A stretch of DNA of 64,000 nt. Source: Pseudoalteromonas aurantia. GTDB lineage: Bacteria; Pseudomonadota; Gammaproteobacteria; Enterobacterales; Alteromonadaceae. The translations under genes and the position numbers were made by a program. Shown here piece after piece: positions 1 through 8,101 of the stretch. Under the pieces are notes generated by a model, which was not told the DNA's origin, ran no database searches, and saw only the letters and a program-made list of their open reading frames with translations. The stretch covers positions 1 through 64,000 of the forward strand of contig NZ_PNBY01000015.1 in assembly GCF_005886875.1 (NCBI RefSeq), read 5' to 3'. The first letter of the stretch is position 1, and every line of letters starts with the position of its first letter.

Positions 1-19
1 GCCGCTCGGGAACCCCTCC
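1..19 (-). tRNA. tRNA-Tyr, partial (cut by window start)
   Basis: These 19 bases are identical to bases 109-127, the 5' end of the complete tRNA-Tyr next door, so a second tandem tRNA-Tyr copy on the minus strand is cut by the window edge. The two copies are separated by about 23 bases, which suggests they are transcribed together as one precursor. Confidence 0.85.
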
Positions 20-42
20 AAATTGTATTTGCAGTGTTGTTA

Positions 43-127
43 TGGTGGAGGGGGCTGGATTCGAACCAGCGAAGGCAGTGCCGTCAGATTTACAGTCTGA
101 TCCCTTTGGCCGCTCGGGAACCCCTCC
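43..127 (-). tRNA. tRNA-Tyr (anticodon GUA)
   Basis: Read on the minus strand this is an 85-base class II tRNA beginning GGAGGGGTTCCCGAG and ending in an encoded CCA. The anticodon GTA is at 91-93, the T-loop carries GGTTCGAATC, and there is a long variable arm as expected for tRNA-Tyr. The acceptor stem GGAGGGG pairs with CCCCTCC. It is the first gene of a tandem tyrosine tRNA unit running leftward out of the window. Confidence 0.96.
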
Positions 128-142
128 TAAACAACGGCGCTG

Positions 143-170
143 ATAATATCAAAGTTTCTAATTAAGTAAA
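143..170 (-). promoter_or_regulatory. Probable promoter of the tRNA-Tyr unit
   Basis: On the minus strand a -35-like TTTACT (165-170) and a -10-like TATTAT (143-148) are spaced by 16 bases. They are followed by a GC-rich stretch (GCGCC) just before the transcribed region. Such a GC-rich discriminator is typical of stable-RNA promoters under stringent control. The boxes are seen; the control is inferred. Confidence 0.55.
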
Positions 171-239
171 GAAAACTCCTAAAGAAAAATTAAAAAATGC
201 CGATATAAATGAAGATTCATACACAATCGGTGAAACTCT

Positions 240-761
240 ATGCAAATAGATAATATTTTAACCAGAGAAGATCAGTTAGGCGGTGCGTTGGCGGTATGTG
301 TCAGCGATCAGCGACGTGCTGATTTTTCTATGCTATTGGCAATGTTGTCTCAAGATGCGCTCGATTTTAGTCAGTTTCATTTACCGGAAGAGGAACAACA
401 AGAAAGTGACAAAAGTGAATCTGCGTTAAAGAAAGAATTACAGATAGGGCCAGAGCAAGTTTTGGCGCCCGCTGATTTTGATATGTTAATTGGGCAAAAC
501 AATGCAGAGCGCTTATCTCAAAGCAGTATGACAAGTTTACGATTGTCGCAGTGTTTAAACCCAGAACCGCTTGCGGTGCGAGATGATCACAAACACATCC
601 CGCTGGTTGTGGTGGATAATTGTGAGCTTGCAGTAAGAAACCGTTTAGATTCGGACAAAAAAGGTGAAGGAACTGCTGATAAACCAAAAATGGATGCAGC
701 AGCTATGTACGACCAATTAAATAGTGGTGAAATGCAGAGTGCGTTGCAACTCAGTGCGTAG
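240..761 (+). CDS. VC2046/SO_2500 family protein, function unknown
   Basis: This 173-residue protein has no signal peptide and no membrane segment. Its N-terminal third, with the segment RADFSMLLAMLSQDALDF around residues 26-43, and the later LSQCLNPEPL resemble the small gammaproteobacterial family annotated VC2046/SO_2500, for which I know no established function. The middle is acidic and Glu/Gln-rich and probably flexible. It stands alone, divergent from the tyrosine tRNA promoter. The ribosome site is weak (GGTGAA upstream of the ATG). The family assignment is from memory of the motif and is moderately sure. Confidence 0.7.
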   Translation: MQIDNILTREDQLGGALAVCVSDQRRADFSMLLAMLSQDALDFSQFHLPEEEQQESDKSESALKKELQIGPEQVLAPADFDMLIGQNNAERLSQSSMTSLRLSQCLNPEPLAVRDDHKHIPLVVVDNCELAVRNRLDSDKKGEGTADKPKMDAAAMYDQLNSGEMQSALQLSA

Positions 762-797
762 TTTGTACGTTACTATGATTTGCTTATTTACAGTAGC

Positions 798-1253
798 TTA
801 ACCATGACACTTTTTAAACTTTTTACCGCTGTTACAAGGACAAGGGTCATTTCGGCCAATTTTAACCACTGGTGACTCGAATAAGTCTCCCCCTAAGTAT
901 TTCCACTTTTTATCTTCTAGAACAAAGCGTGAGCGCTCATGAAGCTGGTAATGTTTATCATCGACTAAATAGTGCGCTTTAAACTCTACGTAGTTGTCTT
1001 CGTTATCACTGTGTGCATCAATTATATCTAGCTTGATAAAGTTAACATCATTCGCAAACTGCAATATGTCTGCTGTGGTATGCATTGAACGTTGTGACGA
1101 CGCATAAGTATTTAAAATATATTCAGCGTCTTTTACACAGTAGGCGCTGTATCTTGAACGCATTAGCTGCTCTGCTGATGCTGCTGGTTTTACACCAGTA
1201 ATGACTTGCTTGCAGCACTCATCAAATACAGCAAGGTTATTACAATAACACAT
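798..1253 (-). CDS. ychJ: YchJ family protein with SEC-C zinc motif
   Basis: The 151-residue protein matches YchJ (UPF0225). It has an N-terminal Cys motif (CYCNN...CC), the conserved LMRSRYSAY segment, an NTF2-like middle and, at residues 133-151, a SEC-C motif ([17 protein letters not shown], then HG). SEC-C motifs bind zinc; the role of YchJ itself is not established. I chose the ATG at 1253 because family proteins begin at the MCYC-type motif, although the frame stays open 24 codons further upstream. The gene starts 14 bases after the sulA-like stop codon, so the two are probably co-transcribed and ychJ may share the SOS promoter. Confidence 0.88.
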   Translation of the reverse strand: MCYCNNLAVFDECCKQVITGVKPAASAEQLMRSRYSAYCVKDAEYILNTYASSQRSMHTTADILQFANDVNFIKLDIIDAHSDNEDNYVEFKAHYLVDDKHYQLHERSRFVLEDKKWKYLGGDLFESPVVKIGRNDPCPCNSGKKFKKCHG

Positions 1254-1267
1254 GGTTGTTTCGTTAC

Positions 1268-1702
1268 TTATGAAATCATATTGCCTATTGTACACTGATC
1301 TTTGCCCAGTACTTTTGAAAAGCAAAATAATTCTGTATCAGAGAGGTTTAAGTTCATATTCTCTAACTGAGTGGCGGTAGCGATATTAGTCCATGTAATA
1401 ATCGCAGCAAAATTACCATTACTTAACGCCGCGTTTAAAACATATTGCAAGTCTGAAATATGTTTTTGTCTTATAACTAACAACTTACTTGAGTCAATAG
1501 AACAACTATCGAGTACAGCCTTATTTGGTATATTTTCAGGTGCAATTAATAAGGTCCAGCCATGCCTTTTGTTACACAAATGGATGATCTTAAGTAACTC
1601 TAAATTAGCATTTATGTCATCGGCTGTGCGAACAAGGGTCACATGAGCGCGCTGGGCTGTGTGACTCAATAAAATAGGGGTATCGGTATTAGTATGCAAC
1701 AT
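1268..1702 (-). CDS. sulA: SulA-like cell division inhibitor (SOS response)
   Basis: The 144-residue product resembles the SulA family. It has the [11 protein letters not shown] segment, then a region in which residues are matched with [20 protein letters not shown] and GNFAAIITW, equivalent to the RecA-fold core of SulA. SulA binds FtsZ and blocks division during DNA damage. The ATG at 1702 is preferred over an upstream TTG at 1708. Two overlapping LexA-type boxes lie 11-39 bases upstream of the start, which strongly supports an SOS role. The protein is shorter than E. coli SulA (169 residues) and diverged, so FtsZ inhibition is inferred from family and regulation. Confidence 0.8.
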   Translation of the reverse strand: MLHTNTDTPILLSHTAQRAHVTLVRTADDINANLELLKIIHLCNKRHGWTLLIAPENIPNKAVLDSCSIDSSKLLVIRQKHISDLQYVLNAALSNGNFAAIITWTNIATATQLENMNLNLSDTELFCFSKVLGKDQCTIGNMIS

Positions 1703-1712
1703 AATCAACTCA

Positions 1713-1741
1713 CTGGTGTTATATACAGTATTTATATACAG
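1713..1741 (-). promoter_or_regulatory. Two overlapping LexA (SOS) boxes
   Basis: On the plus strand 1713-1728 reads CTGG-N8-ACAG and 1726-1741 reads CAGT-N8-ACAG. The LexA consensus is CTGT-N8-ACAG, so each box has one intact half and one near-consensus half, with AT-rich centres. The two boxes share four bases and sit immediately upstream of the sulA-like start, where repressor would block transcription or its initiation. Confidence 0.8.
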
Positions 1742-2192
1742 TAGTTCATACAGTTTTTCAAAGCAAGATAAATATCATTTATTTTGTACGAAAAGCAGAC
1801 AGGGTTTAGGTTGTTAAGGGTTAAGCTTTTTATAAATAGCTGATTTTAAAGTGTCTGTGCGAAAAATATAATAAATGTGTGTTGCACAAAGTGTGTAATT
1901 GTGTTGATTTATACCCTACTTAAACTGTATGTAATGAAGCGTCCGTTATAGGCAAGCACTATGGCGGTTGGTAAATGACGTGAAGTTGGAGCAGGCGAAT
2001 GACATCAACACAGCTTTTGGAAGTTGTGATGTTGAACGTACAACTTTTATCAACCAATACTGTTACGCTTTCGCCTTGAACTAAAATAGATAATGATAGC
2101 GCGAGGTTAAATTTGTTCACTTTTTGGGGGGCTATAATCTTTTAGGACTGTATGCTACATTCAGGGTTGTACCTTTAATTGCAGTAGGTGCT
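1742..2192. other. Intergenic region, no gene recognised
   Basis: About 450 bases without a supported gene lie between the LexA boxes and the end of the Sel1 gene. An open stretch of 48 codons (1938-2084, plus strand) has no convincing start or ribosome site and no recognisable similarity. No repeats or strong hairpins were seen. Confidence 0.5.
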
Positions 2193-2645
2193 TCACGCTG
2201 GGCTTAAAAACTGAAGCTGGTGGATTTGTTCATATAACGTTGCAGCATAACATTGCGCATCTTTTATACGTTTTGTTGAAAGGTGTGGCTTTATTTGCTC
2301 AATCATTTCTTGCGCGGCACTCACACCCTGGCTATTTGCCAAAACGAGCCAAGCCATGCCATGGAAAGCACTTTGAGGCACACCTTGACCTTTCACAAAT
2401 AATAATCCAAGGTAAAATTGCGCTTTATGATCACCGGACATCGCGGCAAGCCTGATCCACTTAGCAGCCAGTGGATAAGATTGCTCTTTTAAATAATATA
2501 GCCCTTTTTTATATGCTTGTGCTGTGTCTGTTGTTTCAGGTAAACGCGCTTCACTATTAATTGGCGCGGTGACAAACTCAAGCACATTTAGTAATTGTTG
2601 TTCGAGATCATGACTTGCTGAATTGTCTAACTGAGATTTTTCCAT
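2193..2645 (-). CDS. Small Sel1-repeat protein
   Basis: The 150-residue protein has no signal peptide. Residues roughly 45-110 contain Sel1/TPR-like repeats, most clearly AAKWIRLAAMSGDHKAQFYL and LFVKGQGVPQS with the typical A-x-x-x-L-G and G-x-G-V positions. Sel1 repeats mediate protein-protein contacts; the partner cannot be told here. It is a single gene with its own ATG and a weak ribosome site, divergent from the purine permease at 2767. Confidence 0.75.
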   Translation of the reverse strand: MEKSQLDNSASHDLEQQLLNVLEFVTAPINSEARLPETTDTAQAYKKGLYYLKEQSYPLAAKWIRLAAMSGDHKAQFYLGLLFVKGQGVPQSAFHGMAWLVLANSQGVSAAQEMIEQIKPHLSTKRIKDAQCYAATLYEQIHQLQFLSPA

Positions 2646-2686
2646 ATTACAACCGTGTTTATTTATGCACTATTTAGTGTAGCCGA

Positions 2687-2702
2687 ATTCTAACGTTTTT
2701 GT
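2687..2702 (+). promoter_or_regulatory. Candidate PurR operator before the purine permease
   Basis: The 16 bases ATTCTAACGTTTTTGT match the PurR palindrome ACGCAAACGTTTTCGT at 12 of 16 positions, including the central ACGTTT. It lies upstream of an extended -10 element (TGTTAAAAT, 2723-2731) that precedes the permease start at 2767. PurR control of purine permeases is known in gammaproteobacteria, so the context fits. It is still one imperfect site. Confidence 0.4.
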
Positions 2703-2766
2703 CCGATTAAGTCAGTGCTTTGTGTTAAAATCCAAGCACTTGTTTCTAATTTAAATACCAAACATT

Positions 2767-4056
2767 ATGCTGGAACGTCTATTTTCTCTCTCTCGTCAGG
2801 GAACGACTATTAAAACGGAAGTCATTGCAGGTTTAACAACCTTCGTCACAATGGTTTATATCGTATTTGTAAATCCTGCAATGCTATCTGAAGCGGGTAT
2901 GGATTTAGGGGCTGCATTTGTTGCGACCTGCATTGCTGCTGCAATAGGCTGTTTTATTATGGGTTTTTGGGCTAACTACCCATTAGCACTCGCGCCAGGT
3001 ATGGGCCTCAATGCTTTTTTTACTTACGGTGTTGTGCTCGGTATGGGGCACTCGTGGCAGTCAGCGCTGGGCGCTGTATTCTTATCTGGTTGTCTATTTT
3101 TATTACTTAGTCTTTTTAAAGTTCGAGAGTGGGTGATCCAAGCTATCCCTGTGGTCCTTAAACAAGCTATTGCAACAGGTATTGGGGCATTTTTAGCGCT
3201 TATCGCCTTAAAAAATGCTGGCATTATTGTAGCGAGTCCAGCGACTTTGGTTCAGTTAGGTGATATTACGTCGGCGGGACCTTTGTTAGCTATTTTTAGT
3301 TTTTTTATTATTGCAGCATTAATGTTTAGGGATGTTAAAAGTGCAGTGCTACTCAGTATATTTATTGTCACGGTATGTGCTTGGGGGCTCGACTTAGTAG
3401 AGTATCATGGCATTGTGTCGGCCCCACCGAGTATCATGCCAACTGTGATGCAGTTAGACATAGCCGCTGCGTTAGAGTTATCGATGCTAAGTGTTGTATT
3501 TGCATTTTTATTTGTCGATTTGTTCGACACGTCAGGTACTTTAGTTGCCGTTACGCAAAAAGCGGGATTGGCCGATGAAAAAGGAAAAATGCCACGTTTA
3601 GGTCGTGCTTTGTCAGCTGATAGTACAGCTACAATCGCAGGTTCAATATTAGGCACGTCGACGACGACCTCATACATTGAGTCTGTTTCTGGCGTGTCTG
3701 TTGGAGGAAAAACAGGTTTAACAGCCGTCGTAGTGGGTATTTGTTTTTTACTGATGATGTTTTTTGCCCCCTTGGCACAAATGGTGCCCGCTTATGCGAC
3801 TGCGGGTGCGATTTTATATGTTGCGGTCTTGATGCTGCAAAATCTGAAGTTCGTCAACTGGGATGATATGAGTGATGCCATTCCTGTGAGTGTCGTGTTG
3901 CTGATGACGCCACTGACCTTTTCTATTGCTCATGGTATTGCGCTTGGGTTTATCGCATATACAGCGGTTAAAGTGCTTTGCAATAAGCGAGAAGAGGTGT
4001 CGCTAAGTGTTTGGGTGTTAACGATATTATTTGTCGTGAAATTTACGTTCAGTTAA
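2767..4056 (+). CDS. NCS2 family purine permease (AzgA-like)
   Basis: The 429-residue, very hydrophobic protein has about 12-14 membrane segments and belongs to the AzgA-like branch of NCS2. The N-terminus (TEVIAGLTTFVTMVYIVFVN) and the segments NPLALAPGMGLNA-like (YPLALAPGMGLNAFF), DLFDTSGTLVAVT and STTTSYIESVSGVSVGG are hallmark motifs. Members import adenine, guanine or hypoxanthine with protons across the inner membrane. The exact purine cannot be read from the sequence. A candidate PurR box lies upstream and a strong bidirectional terminator lies just downstream. Confidence 0.93.
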   Translation: MLERLFSLSRQGTTIKTEVIAGLTTFVTMVYIVFVNPAMLSEAGMDLGAAFVATCIAAAIGCFIMGFWANYPLALAPGMGLNAFFTYGVVLGMGHSWQSALGAVFLSGCLFLLLSLFKVREWVIQAIPVVLKQAIATGIGAFLALIALKNAGIIVASPATLVQLGDITSAGPLLAIFSFFIIAALMFRDVKSAVLLSIFIVTVCAWGLDLVEYHGIVSAPPSIMPTVMQLDIAAALELSMLSVVFAFLFVDLFDTSGTLVAVTQKAGLADEKGKMPRLGRALSADSTATIAGSILGTSTTTSYIESVSGVSVGGKTGLTAVVVGICFLLMMFFAPLAQMVPAYATAGAILYVAVLMLQNLKFVNWDDMSDAIPVSVVLLMTPLTFSIAHGIALGFIAYTAVKVLCNKREEVSLSVWVLTILFVVKFTFS

Positions 4057-4072
4057 GGTGTATCGGTAGGAG

Positions 4073-4104
4073 CAAAGAAAAAGTGGCTTACCACTTTTTC
4101 TTTG
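4073..4104. terminator. Bidirectional intrinsic terminator
   Basis: A perfect 14-bp stem (CAAAGAAAAAGTGG paired with CCACTTTTTCTTTG) with a 4-base loop lies between two convergent genes. The arms are themselves A/T-rich, giving U-tracts in both directions. The stop codon of the minus-strand gene lies inside the loop. Confidence 0.8.
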
Positions 4105-4849
4105 GCGCAAATAGAATATCCAAATCGTCTTGTTCTTGCTCGTTTTTCTTTTTCACAGCAGACGCGTTTGATGCTTTAAGCTCAGTACTGATCTCATTCA
4201 AATACGTTTCAAGTAATGTCTTTTTTTCGGTGACATAATCGTCAGAGTAACTTACCGCGCAAATTGTAGCGTAAGCTTTTTCAAAATATTGCCTTGCAGA
4301 GCCGACCATATTCGCCGTTCGTGCCGACACACCTCTTTTAATTTGGCTTTCGACATTTATTTTGAGCTGCAACTTCTCTAAACGGCGGTCTTCAGCCACA
4401 AATTGTTGCGTATCTACTTTGCCTTTTGAATGTTCTGAACGAAGCACATTACGTAATTTCTTAATGCCCTGCACAAGCACTATAAGCTGTTTATCATTGT
4501 CGGGTAGTGATAATGAATCGCCTCTTTCGTTTGACTCAACAGTGGTTCCAAGTCGTTCTTTTGACTCGAGCAATCGATTTTTAAGTTCTCTAGAAGTAGG
4601 AGATAACTCGACCATTGTTGCCAGTGCGTCATGAATGCGACGCTGCAATACGCGCGTTAACATTTCAGACATAGGGATGTTGGAGCTGTTCACTAAAACG
4701 TCATCGGATTCTTCAATCACTTTTTTTTGCTTGGTTAACTCTTTACGACGTTCAGCTTCCTGTTTCTCTCTGTGCTGTTGGATAGCACTTACCCACACGG
4801 CAATAACTATCAGTGCAACAATCAACATAATAATAATAGAAACAAACAT
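4088..4849 (-). CDS. Membrane-anchored coiled-coil protein, function unknown
   Basis: The 253-residue protein starts with a membrane segment (about residues 3-24, rich in Ile and Val) followed by a charged coiled coil (QQHREKQEAERRKELTKQKK). The rest is predicted helical and charged, ending in a basic tail. This suggests a single-pass inner-membrane protein with a cytoplasmic helical body. I do not recognise the family. The ATG at 4849 is preferred over a TTG nine codons upstream because AAAGAGAA precedes it at good spacing. Its stop codon sits in the shared terminator. Confidence 0.75.
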   Translation of the reverse strand: MFVSIIIMLIVALIVIAVWVSAIQQHREKQEAERRKELTKQKKVIEESDDVLVNSSNIPMSEMLTRVLQRRIHDALATMVELSPTSRELKNRLLESKERLGTTVESNERGDSLSLPDNDKQLIVLVQGIKKLRNVLRSEHSKGKVDTQQFVAEDRRLEKLQLKINVESQIKRGVSARTANMVGSARQYFEKAYATICAVSYSDDYVTEKKTLLETYLNEISTELKASNASAVKKKNEQEQDDLDILFAPKKKW

Positions 4850-5109
4850 AATGAATTCTCTTTGACCACGACCCAAGAAGATGATTTTTTATCTTACATC
4901 AATTAATTGCATTCTGAACAGTATTACGTTCATAAGTCTGTAAAAACTTTTGTAATTCATTATTTTTCATTATAGACCATGATTCATTTTTGGCCGATAA
5001 ACAAACAAAATAGGCAATTGCTATCTCGTTCTAGTTAAATATGCTAGCCTAAATGATGATGATGAGATTACTCTGTTCGATGTCACGGAAAGTCAGTGCC
5101 GACTTATAA

Positions 5110-6108
<999 letters not shown>

Positions 6109-6118
6109 CTGAACGGTT

Positions 6119-6163
6119 TAAATGAATATTGTGTAGTGTGAATGGCTATTCAATATTCATTTA
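6119..6163. terminator. Inverted repeat after cysB, possible terminator
   Basis: A perfect 12-bp inverted repeat (TAAATGAATATT and AATATTCATTTA) encloses 21 bases, eleven bases after the cysB stop codon. It lacks a clear following U-tract, so its role as terminator is uncertain; mRNA 3'-end protection is another possibility. Confidence 0.45.
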
Positions 6164-6314
6164 ATAGTAACTAGCGTTCAAAAATTGGCTGTAATGCCGC
6201 AGTTTTAAATATGTTTCTTATTTTGTTACATTACTTTTCGGCCACTGTAATATCGTGTAATAGCATTTCATTTAGCTTCACCTAAGCTATATAAAAATAG
6301 GGTGGAGGTATGTG

Positions 6315-7778
6315 ATGGATGATATTCAGCATAAGCAACTAAGCTTTTCCTTAGACCATGTATTCTTTGATGGACTGCTAGACAAGCTTGGTGATCATTT
6401 GCAAAAGGCCCTCATCGCTATTTCTTCTGATAATTACAAAGACAGATGTGCTCAAAGTTGCCAGCATCAGCTGGTACTTATCATTTATGGCGGAAAAGTC
6501 TACAGTGATTTTGACGAGCAAGCCCATTATGAAGACGCAATGGCGGTTTATAATGGCAAAGTGTTGGCATTGGGTCCACTAGATGAGGTCCGTCATTGTG
6601 TTTATCAAATGGGTTTTATGGCGACATATTACCGCTTAAAGTCGAGTGAAGTTGTCACACCTGGTTTTATAGAGCCTCATTGCCATTTGGTTACTTCTGC
6701 TGTTTTACAACAGTTGTTCCACTTTGGGCCCTTTGGCTTTGACGGTAGAACAGATAAATTCATGACCGATTATAATATGTCTTATGTATTGCGGTCTGTT
6801 GTTTATTTAGATAAGGCACTTCAGGATACACAGTGGCTTTTGGGGTATGGGCTTTTCAGTAGTCTCTTAATGTCTGATGATGTATTAGACACGCACGACG
6901 TACATAATTCATTGCAAACCTTATCAATCAGTCGGCCTGTTGTCATTTTTGATGCTCAGCAACCATTGGCATTTGCTAATCGGGCGGCTTTAGAGCAACT
7001 GTATAAATATTTGGTGCTGAACCAAGTTGGTTTGTTGAAAAGTAAACAAGATTTTTTCACAACCATAGCAGAGCAAGGGGGCTTAAAAGGTGAGCAATTA
7101 CTTTGGATTTTAGAAGTGCTACCAGTACGTCAATTTCAGCAGCTCAGTACTGCACTCATTCAAAACATTGATGATGTACTCACACATGCCAAAAACCAAG
7201 GGATCACACACCTAGGGTATGTTGATAGTCACCCTGTTGCGCTCAGCTTATTGAGTGCTTATTCACAACAACAACCTAAAGTAAACTTAATTAATGCTAC
7301 GACGACATGGATTAATGCGTCATGCAAGTGTGGTTTTGAATTGGGGTTAACTGATACAAGTAAGTCTATTATCGATAACTCTATCGCGTTGAATATTGGT
7401 TATTTAGGGTTTGATTGGGTACAAAGTTATCATGGCGTGCAGACATTACAGCTTTGTCAATCACTCTTTAATCAAGGTGTTAATGTGTGTTTGCAATCCG
7501 GTTTTCCTCTGTTACCTTTATCGCCACTTAAGACTGCACAGCAAGCAACGTCTAAAGAGATGGAATATGCTCCTTTGGATAAAAAACGATGCCTTACGCG
7601 TTTGCAATCTTTGAAAAGTATTTCAAGTGCGGCTGCATCTCATTTAAAAATATCCCCCCAAGCAGGACATTTATTCGTAGGCGGACAGGCTAATTATTTG
7701 GTTCTGTCAAACGATCCACTACAGTGTTCTGATGTAGAAATGAGACACATTCAAGTCAAGCATAGTTCAGTGAGTTAA
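6315..7778 (+). CDS. Divergent amidohydrolase-superfamily protein (YtcJ/Amidohydro_3-like)
   Basis: The 487-residue protein shows an N-terminal composite beta-sandwich (LIIYGGKVYSDFDE...AMAVYNGKVLALG) followed by VTPGFIEPHCHL, where H122 and H124 form the HxH metal motif. The C-terminal strand typical of Amidohydro_3 proteins, normally G-S-D-x-P, reads LQSGFPLLPLSPL, so the catalytic Asp is replaced by Gly. It may thus have altered metal binding or be inactive. I place the start at the ATG 6315, six bases after GGAGG, rather than the GTG immediately before. It has no signal peptide and no operon partner. The substrate is unknown. Confidence 0.72.
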   Translation: MDDIQHKQLSFSLDHVFFDGLLDKLGDHLQKALIAISSDNYKDRCAQSCQHQLVLIIYGGKVYSDFDEQAHYEDAMAVYNGKVLALGPLDEVRHCVYQMGFMATYYRLKSSEVVTPGFIEPHCHLVTSAVLQQLFHFGPFGFDGRTDKFMTDYNMSYVLRSVVYLDKALQDTQWLLGYGLFSSLLMSDDVLDTHDVHNSLQTLSISRPVVIFDAQQPLAFANRAALEQLYKYLVLNQVGLLKSKQDFFTTIAEQGGLKGEQLLWILEVLPVRQFQQLSTALIQNIDDVLTHAKNQGITHLGYVDSHPVALSLLSAYSQQQPKVNLINATTTWINASCKCGFELGLTDTSKSIIDNSIALNIGYLGFDWVQSYHGVQTLQLCQSLFNQGVNVCLQSGFPLLPLSPLKTAQQATSKEMEYAPLDKKRCLTRLQSLKSISSAAASHLKISPQAGHLFVGGQANYLVLSNDPLQCSDVEMRHIQVKHSSVS

Positions 7779-8101
7779 ATCATTTACTTGACGCATCTCG
7801 GCGGTACTTGTAAAAACGATTGTGTTAAGTTCACCCTTAAAGCATATCTTTTCTTATGCTTAGGTATCTAATTTTTAATAAGATACGCCCGCGATTATAC
7901 GGTTTTCATTGGCTTTTTATGCCATGAACTGAAAACCCCTCTTTGTTATTCAACTTAATCCCTTAAGAACTTGAACAGTGAGTTATGACAGTTTTTATTA
8001 CCTTAAATTATATAAAATATATTGTATATCTTGTAATTTAAATGTAAAAAATATAATTCCTCAACTTGAGTTGTGGATAGACAACATTTAAAAGGTACAT
8101 T
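7779..8101. other. Collagenase upstream region
   Basis: This 323-base AT-rich stretch separates the amidohydrolase from the collagenase. A 7-bp inverted repeat (AAGCATA/TATGCTT, 7840-7861) lies near its start. The 100 bases before the collagenase are extremely AT-rich, which suits an H-NS-like or growth-phase-regulated promoter, but I could not assign -35 and -10 boxes with confidence. No small gene was seen. Confidence 0.45.

Noticed and set aside
1938-2084. Open stretch of 48 codons on the plus strand with protein-like composition
   Set aside because: It has no convincing start or ribosome site and no recognised motif. I also considered an integron attC-like core at CGTCCGTTATAGG, but the partner core and pairing arms are missing.
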